This document shows positions 9,556 to 17,911 of a DNA stretch of 64,000 nt, piece by piece. Positions within the stretch are counted from its first letter, which is position 1. Each line of letters starts with the position of its first letter. Source of the stretch: Bacteroidia bacterium (GTDB lineage: Bacteria; Bacteroidota; Ignavibacteria; SZUA-365); contig JAOSJT010000001.1 in NCBI GenBank assembly GCA_027493955.1, positions 2,033,131 through 2,097,130 of the forward strand, in the 5' to 3' direction. Under the pieces are notes generated by a model that did no database searches, was not told where the DNA came from, and saw only the letters and a program-made list of their open reading frames with translations. A program made the translations under genes and the position numbers.

Positions 9556-10824
9556 GTGTGGAAATTTCTTTATAACGTTATCGTGCTTCCGGCCCTCTGG
9601 CTTGCCTTCCGCGCGCTTTGGCTGGTGAACCGCAAGGTCCGGCGCGGGTTGCGTGGCCGACACACCTCTTTGCAGCGGCTGCGGGTCTACCTGCGCGGCA
9701 ATCCTCCGCCGCGACGGCTGTGGGTGCATGCGTCATCGATGGGAGAATTCGAACAGGCGAAACCCATCATCGAAGCGCTCAAACGCGAGGATCCGTCAAT
9801 CGCAGTGGTTGCGTCGTTTTTCTCGCCCTCGGGTTACGAGAACAATCTCCGCTACACCGCCATCGATGCGCTGGTGTACCTGCCGTTCGATTCCTCCCGC
9901 GCCTCACGCAGCTTTCTCGAATTGTTGCAGCCGGTCGCCGCAGTATTCATCCGTTATGATGTGTGGCCCAATCACATCTGGGCCTGTCGCGAACTCGGCA
10001 TTCCCGTCATGCTTGCCAACGCCACGCTCCGGCACGATTCGCCACGGCTGTGGCCGGGTTTGCGCGCGTTCCACAGAAAACTGTTCGACGGCATGTCCGC
10101 TATCCTCACCGTCTCGGACGACGACGCGCAAAATTTCAGGCGCTTCGGACTCAGGAATCCCGCCATCACCGCGGTGGGCGACACGCGCTATGATCGCGTT
10201 GCAGGCAAAGCGGCACAGGCGAAAGGAAACTCTCCCCTGCCGGACCGCGTCCGCGAGGGCCGTCGCGTGGTGGTATTCGGCAGCAGTTGGACAGAGGACG
10301 AGGAGGTATTTCTTCCCGCCGTGTTCAAACTTCTGGAATTGGATCCCACCCTCCTGTGCATCATCGTGCCGCATGAACCCACCATCGATCACCTCGAGTG
10401 GCTGGAGTACCGCTTCAGAGGCATCGCCGCGACGCGTCGCTTCTCCTGGATCAGCTCCTGGGAAGGCGAGCGCGTGCTCTTCGTGGACAGCATCGGCATA
10501 CTGCTGCCCCTGTACGCTTCCGCCGATGTCGCCTTCGTGGGCGGCGGCTTCCGCAGCAACGTACACAACACACTGGAGCCCGCCGCCTATGGTATCCCCG
10601 TCCTGTTCGGACCGAAGTACGGCAACAGCCGCGAAGCCGGTGAACTCGTCGCCGCAGGCGGAGCCTTCGTTGTGCGTTCCCGGCAGGACATCTACCGCAT
10701 CCTCCGACGTCTGCTCACCAATGATGCATTGCGCAAGGACGCGGGCAGCATCGCCGGTAATTTCGTCGCCTCTCGCGCCGGATCGACACGCCATATTCTC
10801 GACGCCCTGCGACCCATGCTGTGA
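9556..10824 (+). CDS. kdtA: 3-deoxy-D-manno-octulosonic acid (Kdo) transferase
   Basis: The 422-aa protein transfers Kdo from CMP-Kdo to lipid IVA, the first step of lipopolysaccharide core assembly, at the inner face of the cytoplasmic membrane. It has an N-terminal membrane anchor, the family motif WVHASSMGEFEQAKP with catalytic Glu64, and SFFSPSGYENN. The C-terminal GT-B half carries VVFGSSW and the end-of-fold motif AFVGGGFRSNVHNTLEPAAYG. The start is GTG, placed to keep the N-terminal anchor. Length matches the family (about 420 aa). Together with the GT9 gene nearby this indicates a true LPS-bearing outer membrane. The downstream side is a repeat island. Confidence 0.95.
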   Translation: MWKFLYNVIVLPALWLAFRALWLVNRKVRRGLRGRHTSLQRLRVYLRGNPPPRRLWVHASSMGEFEQAKPIIEALKREDPSIAVVASFFSPSGYENNLRYTAIDALVYLPFDSSRASRSFLELLQPVAAVFIRYDVWPNHIWACRELGIPVMLANATLRHDSPRLWPGLRAFHRKLFDGMSAILTVSDDDAQNFRRFGLRNPAITAVGDTRYDRVAGKAAQAKGNSPLPDRVREGRRVVVFGSSWTEDEEVFLPAVFKLLELDPTLLCIIVPHEPTIDHLEWLEYRFRGIAATRRFSWISSWEGERVLFVDSIGILLPLYASADVAFVGGGFRSNVHNTLEPAAYGIPVLFGPKYGNSREAGELVAAGGAFVVRSRQDIYRILRRLLTNDALRKDAGSIAGNFVASRAGSTRHILDALRPML

Positions 10825-10957
10825 GCGGAGAGCGGAGAGCAGAGAGCGGAGAGCGCCTGCCCGCCGAAGCCGCTTGACAGTCCCGCAGGATATCGATGAT
10901 CAGATTTGGCGCTGGCGGGGAGGGCGGAGAGCGGAGAGCGGAGAGCTTAGCGCATGC
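10825..10957 (+). repeat. Dispersed GGAGAGC-type repeat, two blocks
   Basis: Directly after kdtA come runs built from the heptamer GGAGAGC with CGGAGAGC and CAGAGAGC variants (10825-10855 and 10921-10946). The second block continues into CTTAGCGCATGCAT. The same string, reverse-complemented with one difference, lies at 13505-13555. This is therefore a dispersed intergenic element rather than chance low complexity. Confidence 0.7.
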
Positions 10958-11023
10958 ATCTCGGAAATACATCGGAAATCGATAACCGTAAATCACGGCA
11001 GGGGCACGGCGGGCCGCGTGCAT

Positions 11024-11091
11024 GATTGCGGATTGCGGATTGCGGATTACGGATTGCGGATTGCAGATTGGAGATTGCGGATCATTACATC
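11024..11091 (+). repeat. Short tandem repeat of GATTGCG
   Basis: About nine degenerate head-to-tail copies of a heptamer GATTGCG (variants GATTACG, GATTGCA, GATTGGA) fill this stretch. It separates two copies of the GGGCACGG hairpin. It is non-coding. Confidence 0.75.
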
Positions 11092-11102
11092 CGGACCTGT
11101 AG

Positions 11103-11122
11103 GGGCACGGCGGGCCGTGCCC
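11103..11122. repeat. REP-like hairpin GGGCACGG-CGGG-CCGTGCCC
   Basis: A perfect 8-bp stem with a four-base CGGG loop follows GTAG. A damaged copy with the same left arm and loop lies at 11002-11021. Hairpins of this look are common dispersed intergenic palindromes in bacterial genomes that carry REP-associated tyrosine transposases. Confidence 0.6.
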
Positions 11123-11159
11123 GCGTTGCTACGCAAAAAAGCGGATTGATTGCGTTCCA

Positions 11160-11985
11160 AGCTCAGCCTGAGGCTGACGACACTTCCTCTAACCCCGCCG
11201 CGGCGAGTCTTCGACCCATACGTGAGGGTGGTGGCTCGCACGGCCTCAACAAAACCGACAAGCCCGCAGGGCGACACTTCCTCAAACCCCACACGTGAGT
11301 GTGGGGGCACGCAGCGAGCAAAGATCTCCCAAGCCCGCAGGGCGACACTTCCTCAAACTCCACACGTGAGTGTGGGGCTCACGCACGCCCATCACAGATT
11401 CAGCTCCCAAGCCCGCAGGGCGACACTTCCTCAAACCCCACACGTGAGTGTGGGGCTCACGCACGCCCATCACAGATTCAGCTCCCCAGCCCGAAGGGCG
11501 ACACCTCTCCTAACCCCCTACTTCAGTGGGGGGCTCGCACGGTCTCAACAAAACCGACAAGCCCGAAGGGCGACACCTCTCCTAACCCCCTACTTCAGTG
11601 GGGGGCTCGCACGGCCTCAACAAAACCGACAAGCCCGAAGGGCGACACTTCCTCAAACTCCACACGTGAGTGTGGGGGCACGCAGCGAGCAAAGATCTCC
11701 CAAGCCCGCAGGGCGACACTTCCTCAAACTCCACACGTGAGTGTGGGGCTCACGCACGCCCATCACAGATTCAGCTCCCAAGCCCGCAGGGCGACACTTC
11801 CTCAAACTCCACACGTGAGTGTGGGGCTCACGCACGCCCATCACAGATTCAGCTCCCAAGCCCGCAGGGCGACACTTCCTCAAACTCCACACGTGAGTGT
11901 GGGGCTCCCGCACGCCCATCACAGATTCAGTTCCCCAGCTCGCAGGACGACACTTCTTCAAACCCCATGCTTCAACGTAGGACGT
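11160..11985 (+). repeat. Composite REP-like array, about 11 units of 71-78 bp in three types
   Basis: Units begin at about 11160 (divergent), 11261, 11332, 11410, 11488, 11560, 11632, 11703, 11781, 11859 and 11937 (partial). Every full unit starts AGCCCG(C/A)AGGGCGACAC, itself a GCCC-GCA-GGGC hairpin. A second hairpin follows, either CCACAC-GTGA-GTGTGG or a CCCCCTAC-TTCA-GTGGGGG form. Tails define three types: A (71 bp), B (78 bp) and C (72 bp), arranged A-B-B-C-C-A-B-B-B. This suggests block duplication. The array stops just short of the anti-sigma-like gene's stop codon. Frames that stay open through it differ in every register and are not credible genes. Confidence 0.85.
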
Positions 11986-11989
11986 CACC

Positions 11990-12748
11990 TTACTGCTTCT
12001 GCGCAGCCTGCCTGAACAGTATCGCTGAGACGGAAAAAAGCATAGCAAAAAACGCATTCAACATGAAGACGCCCACGATACCAGGGGGATCATCGAAGGC
12101 AGGCCTCCAGATGATAAATGCGATCACCGGGACAAGCATTTGAGCAATGGCTGTTGCAAACAATGCCCTGGACATCGCGAGCGGTTGGAAGCGAGCAAGA
12201 ACAGCACCGAGTATTCCGACAAACAACACCGCGAGATACAACGCATTGGCAGCGTTATCCTCCGACCCTATGATGCCGACGGCAAGATTCACCCAAACAA
12301 GCAGTAATCCTGCCACTACCGCTACGCCGACGGCAACCCGGTACGACAGACTGTCCGAAATCCTCGAGAGCAGTACGTACGTCAGACCGGTGCCGAAAAT
12401 CAGCATTCCCATGACAACGAAATCGAACACACCCCAGTTCACTTCCGTGGTGAAGACCATAGCCACCAAGGGCACCATCAAAATGGATGCCGTTGTGAGT
12501 GCAACATGCCACATCTGACGTCGGATGCTGCGGCGGATGCGGTTCATGGTCTTCATTTCAAGATCAGCAGGCGCGTCCGATACAGGTGCGATATCGGTGG
12601 AATCCAATCTCCCTGCGCGAATCATCTGCGCAATTTCCGGATCGGTTCGCGCAAATCGTTCGACCAGAGCCCGGGAATCTTCGCTGGCGTCGCCGGAAAT
12701 GTACGCCGGCAATAGATCAATGATGATATTTCGTGATATGGTTTCCAT
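11990..12748 (-). CDS. Membrane anti-sigma-like protein paired with an ECF sigma factor
   Basis: This 252-aa protein has a cytoplasmic N-terminal helical region (DLLPAYISGDAS...RALVERFARTDPEIA), which resembles the start of anti-sigma zinc-finger (HC2) domains but lacks their Cys/His ligands. Six membrane helices follow, from about residue 82 onward. It lies 18 bases after the ECF sigma gene, with an excellent Shine-Dalgarno (AGGAGG at 12755-12760, 6 bases from the ATG). Position and topology suggest that it holds the sigma factor at the membrane until a signal arrives. The signal is unknown. The anti-sigma role is inferred from context more than from sequence. Confidence 0.65.
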   Translation of the reverse strand: METISRNIIIDLLPAYISGDASEDSRALVERFARTDPEIAQMIRAGRLDSTDIAPVSDAPADLEMKTMNRIRRSIRRQMWHVALTTASILMVPLVAMVFTTEVNWGVFDFVVMGMLIFGTGLTYVLLSRISDSLSYRVAVGVAVVAGLLLVWVNLAVGIIGSEDNAANALYLAVLFVGILGAVLARFQPLAMSRALFATAIAQMLVPVIAFIIWRPAFDDPPGIVGVFMLNAFFAMLFSVSAILFRQAAQKQ

Positions 12749-12766
12749 AATGTACCTCCTGTTGTA

Positions 12767-13255
12767 TCATTGTTCCTTGAGCTCGCGATTCGCCCGCCAT
12801 TCCGCAAGTTTCAGCCGCAGGCGATGCACCTTGACTTTGGCCGATGCCACCGAAATAGTAAGCACCTGTGCGATTTCACTATATGCCATACCGTCTGCAC
12901 GTAGGAGGAGCGTGGATCTATCCTCTTCAGGAAACGTCTGGAGGTAGATCCGCAGCTCTTCTAATTCCATTTTTTGCATAATAACGTCTTCCACCTGGGG
13001 CCGCATATCCGGAAGTTCAGGCGGGAGTTCCCCATGCTTCTTCCGGCTCCGCAGCGACTCGTAGTACAGGTTCCTTGCGATGGTGAGCAGATATCCTTTG
13101 ACCGTTACAGACACCAGCGGCGTTTTTCCGGTAAGCGCACGCGCAAATGTTTCGGCGGAAATTTCCTTCGCCTCTTCCGGATCTTTGCAGAGGAAAAGGG
13201 CGAAGCGGTAAATATCACCGGCGTAGCGGTTGTATATCTCGTGAAAATCGATCAT
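12767..13255 (-). CDS. ECF-type RNA polymerase sigma factor (sigma-70 family)
   Basis: The 162-aa protein has region 2 near the N-terminus (IYRFALFLCKDPEEAKEISA, then YLLTIARNLYYESLRSRKK). Region 4 carries a helix-turn-helix (AYSEIAQVLTISVASAKVKV) near the C-terminus. Regions 1 and 3 are absent, as in ECF sigma factors. It directs RNA polymerase to a small regulon, often including its own operon, and is co-transcribed with the following membrane anti-sigma-like gene. No autoregulated promoter could be picked out upstream. Confidence 0.9.
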   Translation of the reverse strand: MIDFHEIYNRYAGDIYRFALFLCKDPEEAKEISAETFARALTGKTPLVSVTVKGYLLTIARNLYYESLRSRKKHGELPPELPDMRPQVEDVIMQKMELEELRIYLQTFPEEDRSTLLLRADGMAYSEIAQVLTISVASAKVKVHRLRLKLAEWRANRELKEQ

Positions 13256-13504
13256 ACGCTGCCTTCCATAGACATACTATGAAGTTGCCTCGCAAAAGTT
13301 ACAGACTTCGGAAAAACAAATAGACCTCCCTGTAGATTGATTCGAGACCGGATTCCACTGCTGCCAACGTCATCCTTGATGTCGAGCCCCAAGGGCGCCA
13401 GTCTCTGGCGGAATGTGGAAAGTGCTATGTGAAAGACTCGCGTAGCGCAGAGGGCGTAGCGCTTAGCGCAGACATCTCGAACGTACAACGCACGATGCCA
13501 GCGA

Positions 13505-13555
13505 TATGCATGCGCTAAGCCCTCCGCTCTCTGCTCTCCGCTCCCCGCTCCACCA
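13505..13555 (-). repeat. Dispersed GGAGAGC-type repeat, inverted copy
   Basis: Read on the minus strand, this stretch gives GGAGCGGGGAGCGGAGAGCA and then a GGAGGGCTTAGCGCATGCAT core, matching 10921-10957 with one change in the core. It sits upstream of the sigma-factor gene and before the rpsA terminator. The adjoining 13430-13480 has further CTGCGCTACGC/CGCTAAGCGC palindromic words. Together with the 17.4-17.9 kb array it shows a family of related words spread through intergenic DNA. Confidence 0.6.
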
Positions 13556-13561
13556 CTACGC

Positions 13562-13585
13562 AAAAAGCCCCGCTTTCGCGGGGCT
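13562..13585 (-). terminator. Rho-independent terminator of the cmk-ispH-rpsA operon
   Basis: An 8-bp stem AGCCCCGC/GCGGGGCT with a GAAA tetraloop (minus strand) is followed on the minus strand by five T residues. It begins about 25 bases beyond the rpsA stop codon. Confidence 0.9.
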
Positions 13586-13610
13586 TTTCTTGCTATTCAC
13601 GGACGGCGAC

Positions 13611-15389
13611 TCAGAGGTCGTCGAAATTGAGGTCTTCGGGTTTGACTTCCAGGCTTTCGGCCGCGGGAGCGTTCATCAGGCCGTGGGAAGCGAGGTAGGC
13701 ATCCACTACTTCCTGATCCTTGCCCTTGAGGTATTCGACCACGGAACACACAATTTTCTTGTTCTCCTTGTCGAACTCGATGACACGCAGGGGCAGAGTG
13801 TCGCCTTCGCGGAAGTTTTCCGGAATATTCTTCACCTGCTTGGTCGCGAGCTGTGAAGCGGGGACGAAACCATCCACACCAGCCGGGAGCTCGACGATCA
13901 CGCCCTTCTCGATCAGGCGCACAATCTTGCCGTCGGCATCGGTGCCCACGGAATACATGGTCGCGAACTGCTCCCACGGATTGTCCTGCACCTGCTTGTG
14001 ACCGAGGGAAATCCGGCGCTGATCGGTGTCGATGCCGAGAATGACGACGTCGATGCGGTCGCCCTTCTTGACGATTTCTCCCGGATGGCGGATTTTCTTC
14101 GTCCATGACAGATCGGAAATGTGCACGAGACCGTCCACGCCGGGTTCGAGTTCCACGAACACGCCGAAGTTGGTCAGGTTGCGCACGGTGCCATCATGCT
14201 GCGAACCGACGGGATACTTGGCAATGAGATTGGACCAGGGATCCGGCTCGAGTTGCTTCATACCAAGGGAGATTTTCTTGTCCTGTACATCCAGATTCAG
14301 GATCACTGCATCGACCATCTGGCCCATGCTGACGACCTGCGACGGATGCTTGATATGCTGCGTCCAGCTCATCTCGGAGATGTGAATGAGGCCTTCGATG
14401 CCCTTTTCGATCTCGATGAATGCACCGTAGTCGGCGAGCGACACAACCTTGCCGCGCACCTGCGTGCCGGAGGGGTATTTCTGGTCGATGTTTTCCCAGG
14501 GATGCGGCTGCAGCTGCTTCATACCGAGGGAAATGCGGCGCTTCTCTTCGTCGAAGTCGAGGACCACCACGTTGACGGTCTGATCGAGCTTGACGATTTC
14601 GGTCGGATGATTGACGCGGCCCCACGAGAGGTCGGTGATATGCACGAGGCCGTCCACGCCGCCCAGATCGATGAACACACCGAAATCGGCTATGGCCTTA
14701 ACGATACCCTCGAGGATCTGGCCTTTTTCGAGGCTGTCGAGAATAGCCTTGCGCTGACCCGCGATTTGCTCTTCGATAATGGCCTTACGGCTGACGACGA
14801 TGTTCTCGGCGGGTTGATTGATTTTCACGACGCGCACGTCCAGCGAACGGCCAAGGTAAGCGTCGAAATCGCGCACCGGACGGATGTCGATCTGTGAGCC
14901 GGGGAGGAACGCGTCCACGCCGAACAGATCCATGACGATACCACCCTTGATGCGGCGGATACAGCGGCCCTGAAGAATTTCGTCGTGGTCGTATGCTTTC
15001 TGAATACGCTCCCAGATGCGCACGAAATCGGCGCGCTTGCGGGAGAGCGTGATGTTTCCATCTTTGTTTTCCACTGATTCAAGGAACACCTCCACCTCTT
15101 CTCCGATCTTGAGTTCGGAAGCGTTGGCGAATTCGTCGATGTCCACGATACCCTCGGACTTGAAGCCGATATCGATCGTGACATAGTCCTTGTTCATGTG
15201 GATGATTCTCCCCGTTATGATCTCACCCTGTTTGAGCGTGTTCAGAGTGTTTTCATACATGGCACGAAACTGGTCAAATTCCTGCGCGCCGTACTCTTTC
15301 TTCTCGATAATCGTGCCGACGGTTCTGACGACGACGTCGTCCTTCTGGGTGAGGTCCGCGGGTGCGGACGGGGTCAGTTCTTCAGACAT
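13611..15389 (-). CDS. rpsA: 30S ribosomal protein S1
   Basis: The 592-aa protein contains six S1 OB-fold RNA-binding repeats, at roughly residues 55-120, 138-205, 222-292, 309-379, 396-466 and 483-553. The central ones have the classic GVDGLVHISDLSW motif. S1 binds mRNA leaders on the 30S subunit and helps initiation, which matters where Shine-Dalgarno sites are weak, as in many genes of this window. The ATG at 15389 is chosen over an ATG eight codons upstream because AGGAGA lies 4 bases before it. It follows ispH and cmk, a conserved neighbourhood, and ends in a strong terminator. Confidence 0.97.
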   Translation of the reverse strand: MSEELTPSAPADLTQKDDVVVRTVGTIIEKKEYGAQEFDQFRAMYENTLNTLKQGEIITGRIIHMNKDYVTIDIGFKSEGIVDIDEFANASELKIGEEVEVFLESVENKDGNITLSRKRADFVRIWERIQKAYDHDEILQGRCIRRIKGGIVMDLFGVDAFLPGSQIDIRPVRDFDAYLGRSLDVRVVKINQPAENIVVSRKAIIEEQIAGQRKAILDSLEKGQILEGIVKAIADFGVFIDLGGVDGLVHITDLSWGRVNHPTEIVKLDQTVNVVVLDFDEEKRRISLGMKQLQPHPWENIDQKYPSGTQVRGKVVSLADYGAFIEIEKGIEGLIHISEMSWTQHIKHPSQVVSMGQMVDAVILNLDVQDKKISLGMKQLEPDPWSNLIAKYPVGSQHDGTVRNLTNFGVFVELEPGVDGLVHISDLSWTKKIRHPGEIVKKGDRIDVVILGIDTDQRRISLGHKQVQDNPWEQFATMYSVGTDADGKIVRLIEKGVIVELPAGVDGFVPASQLATKQVKNIPENFREGDTLPLRVIEFDKENKKIVCSVVEYLKGKDQEVVDAYLASHGLMNAPAAESLEVKPEDLNFDDL

Positions 15390-15470
15390 GAAGTCTCCTG
15401 TGTTGAACATCACTTCCCGGCGTTGCCTGGCGGAGCCACCGAACCGCGAGGCACAGACCTGAAGCGTGAA

Positions 15471-16421
15471 TTATGTTGTTTGTGGTGTGGTGATTGGGTT
15501 ATTGGTGGCCATGGTGTCGAGATGCTCCGCCCCGCGCGGGGCGAAATGCTGTTCAATGTAATCCTTGACCTGATTCATGAGCCAATGCGGCGTGCTCGTC
15601 GCACCGCTGATGCCGACATGCGCAGCACCTGCGAGCCAAGCGGGATCGAGCTCTGCTGCGTCTTCAATGAACCAGGTATTCGGGTTGGCATCGCGGCAGA
15701 TATCGAACAGCACTTTGCCGTTCGAACTTTTTCTGCCAGCGACGAAAATCATGACATCCTGCTTCTGCGCGTATTCGCGCAATTTTTTCTCGCGTCCGGA
15801 AACCTGCCCGCAGATGGTGTCCTTCGCGTGGAAGTCGGTTGCGATTTCCTCCATGCTGCCGACCTGAAACTCCGTGATGCGTTCCTGCAGGTATGCGCGG
15901 ATGTCCTGAAACACATTTTTGTCCATCGTCGTCTGCGAGAACAGCACCGTGCTCCGGCGCAGGTCCACGACATCGCGCGCTTCGTCAAGGGTTTTAATGA
16001 CGAGGCACTCGTCGTTGCAGACACCACGAAGACCGATGACTTCCGCGTGGTCGCGCTTGCCGAAAATCACCACCTGCCAGCCGTCGTCGTAGTATTTACG
16101 CACGCGCTCCTGCAGTTTGGTGACAATGGGACAGGTGGCGTCCACGAGATGAATGCCCCGCTCGCGCGCCTTGCGGTACGTTGCCGCGGGTTCGCCATGT
16201 GCGCGAATCAGCACCTTGGTTCCGTCCGGCAGCGTGTCGAGTTGCGTATGGTCGATGGTCGTCATCCCGAGTTGGTCGAGGCGTTCGATTTCCTTCGGGT
16301 TGTGTATGATGTCGCCCAGCGATACCAGGCGGCTGCCGTCGCGCAGTTCGGCTTCGGCGATGTCCACCGTGCGGACAACACCCCAGCAGAAGCCGGCGGT
16401 GGGATCGATGGTCACGTTCAT
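15471..16421 (-). CDS. ispH: 4-hydroxy-3-methylbut-2-enyl diphosphate reductase (IspH/LytB)
   Basis: This 316-aa enzyme makes IPP and DMAPP in the last step of the methylerythritol phosphate (MEP) pathway. The three iron-sulfur cluster cysteines are visible: C12 (GFCWGVV), C97 (DATCPIV) and C204 (TICGQVS). The substrate-binding histidine region (RAHGEP) is present. The gene overlaps cmk by ATGA and is followed by rpsA. Presence of the MEP pathway agrees with the type 2 IPP isomerase encoded at 37.6-38.6 kb. Confidence 0.96.
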   Translation of the reverse strand: MNVTIDPTAGFCWGVVRTVDIAEAELRDGSRLVSLGDIIHNPKEIERLDQLGMTTIDHTQLDTLPDGTKVLIRAHGEPAATYRKARERGIHLVDATCPIVTKLQERVRKYYDDGWQVVIFGKRDHAEVIGLRGVCNDECLVIKTLDEARDVVDLRRSTVLFSQTTMDKNVFQDIRAYLQERITEFQVGSMEEIATDFHAKDTICGQVSGREKKLREYAQKQDVMIFVAGRKSSNGKVLFDICRDANPNTWFIEDAAELDPAWLAGAAHVGISGATSTPHWLMNQVKDYIEQHFAPRGAEHLDTMATNNPITTPQTT

Positions 16422-17134
16422 TCCTGCGTTCCTTTCATGAATTGGTCCAGTCGCTTCTGTACCAAACCAAGAATCATCGTGACTTGTTCATCGATGGAGG
16501 TGTTGGTTGTTTCGACCTCGATCGCGTCCTTTGCTTTTCGCAACGGCGAGTGTTCGCGCAGTGCGTCGTTGCGATCGCGCTCTTCAATTTCGCGCGCAAT
16601 GGTGGCAAGATCGGCGGTGAGGCCCTTTTCTTCGAGTTGCAGCTTGCGGCGCAGGGCACGTGTCTGCGCATCCGCCACGAGATAAATTTTGCACGGGGAG
16701 TCCGGAAACACCACCGTACCGATATCACGGCCTTCCAATATCGCACCAGTCGGTCCCTCGGCCGCACGGCGCTGCAGTGTGACCATGGTTTCGCGCACAC
16801 AGGGGATTCGGCTGATATCGCTGGCGGCTTTCGACATCTCCTGCGTGCGGATATGCGATTCCACATCTTCACCGTTCAGCAAGGTGCGCTGCATGCCGTC
16901 GATAAGCTCGAGACGAATATTGACCTCCGGCAGCAGCGCGCACACTTCCTCCATATCATCCAGGGCAATGCCGCGTCGCAACGCCAACAGGGCAACAGCG
17001 CGATACATGGCTCCGGTATCGATATAGATAAAGCCGAGCAGCTTCGCCAGCGCCTTGGCTGTGGTGGTCTTGCCCGACCCCGCGGGGCCGTCAATGGCGA
17101 CTATGAACGATGTGGATTTCCGCACAAAAGTCAT
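16418..17134 (-). CDS. cmk: Cytidylate kinase
   Basis: The 238-aa enzyme phosphorylates CMP and dCMP with ATP. The P-loop GPAGSGKT lies at residues 16-23, followed by IDTGAMYRAVALLALRRG, the CMP-binding region typical of the family. ILEGRDIGTVVFPD is the second diagnostic motif. It is first in the operon cmk-ispH-rpsA and shares an ATGA overlap with ispH. The upstream region is a repeat zone. Confidence 0.95.
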   Translation of the reverse strand: MTFVRKSTSFIVAIDGPAGSGKTTTAKALAKLLGFIYIDTGAMYRAVALLALRRGIALDDMEEVCALLPEVNIRLELIDGMQRTLLNGEDVESHIRTQEMSKAASDISRIPCVRETMVTLQRRAAEGPTGAILEGRDIGTVVFPDSPCKIYLVADAQTRALRRKLQLEEKGLTADLATIAREIEERDRNDALREHSPLRKAKDAIEVETTNTSIDEQVTMILGLVQKRLDQFMKGTQE

Positions 17135-17239
17135 AAGACAGGAAAAATAATGAACTTACGGTTACGGAGCAACCAGAATTCTTTGTGCTTGATAAATGGG
17201 AAATGGGAAGCGGGAGATGGGAAAGGGTGAAGAGTGAAG

Positions 17240-17328
17240 AGCCCGAGGGGCAACACTTCCTTTAACCACGGACTTCAGCCCGGGGCTGCACACGCCAGCC
17301 ACGACCTCCCGAACCCGGAGGGCGACAC
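17240..17328 (+). repeat. Isolated, diverged REP-like units
   Basis: AGCCCGAGGGGCAACACTTC at 17240 matches the head of the 11.2-12.0 kb units. It is followed by a CCACGGACTTCAGCCCGGGG hairpin-like core, and a second partial head (CCCGGAGGGCGACAC) lies at 17314-17328. Flanking DNA (17206-17240 and 17330-17375) is purine-rich simple sequence of the GGGAA/GGTGAAGAGTGAAG type. This shows the 11-kb array family is dispersed in the genome. Confidence 0.65.
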
Positions 17329-17425
17329 GTGAAGGGGTGAGGAGTGAAGGATAAAGAGTGAGGAGAGAATCACGTGAAATTGTATATCGATGAGCCACAA
17401 CGAAAGCGAGTATTATTCGTTGCAC

Positions 17426-17911
17426 CACCGTCCGGCTCGCATGGCCGTGCGCTCCGCTCTCAGCGCTCCGCTTCCTGCACCAGCGCATGGCTCGCATGGC
17501 TGTGCTCTCTGCTCTCGGCGCTTCGCTTCCTGCACCACCGTCCGGTTCGCATGGCCGTGCGCTCCGCTCTCGGCGCTCCGCTTACTGCACCAGCGTCCGG
17601 CTCGCATGGCCGTGCGCTCCGCTCTCGGCGCTCCACTTCCTGCACCAGCGTCCGGCTCGCATGGCCGTGCTCTCCGCTCTCGGCGCTCCGCTTCCTGCAC
17701 CAGCGTCCGGCTCGCATGGCCGTGCTCTCTGCTCTCGGCGCTCCGCTTCCTGCACCAGCGTCCGGCTCGCATGGCCGTGCTCTCCGCTCTCGGCGCTCCG
17801 CTTCCTGCACCAGCGTCCGGCTCGCATTGCCGTGCTCTCCGCTCTCAGCGCTCCGCTTCCTGCACCAGTGTCCGGCTCGCATGGCCGTGCTCTCCGCTCT
17901 CGGGTCGTCAC
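17426..17911. repeat. Tandem array, 55-bp period, about nine copies
   Basis: The unit marker C(A)CCGTCCGG or CAGCGTCCGG occurs at 17426, 17481, 17536, 17591, 17646, 17701, 17756, 17811 and 17866, exactly 55 bases apart. Units are nearly identical in the middle and more diverged at the left edge. The period is not a multiple of three, so frames crossing the array change register each unit and are not genes. The array starts immediately after the stop codon of the giant T9SS protein gene on the minus strand, so it is probably transcribed as its 3' tail. Units contain GGAGAGC words shared with the dispersed repeats at 10.8 and 13.5 kb. Confidence 0.92.

Noticed and set aside
11150-12143. Overlapping frames of ~130-240 codons in the 11-12 kb region
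   Set aside because: They are register-shifted readings of the same non-coding repeat units.
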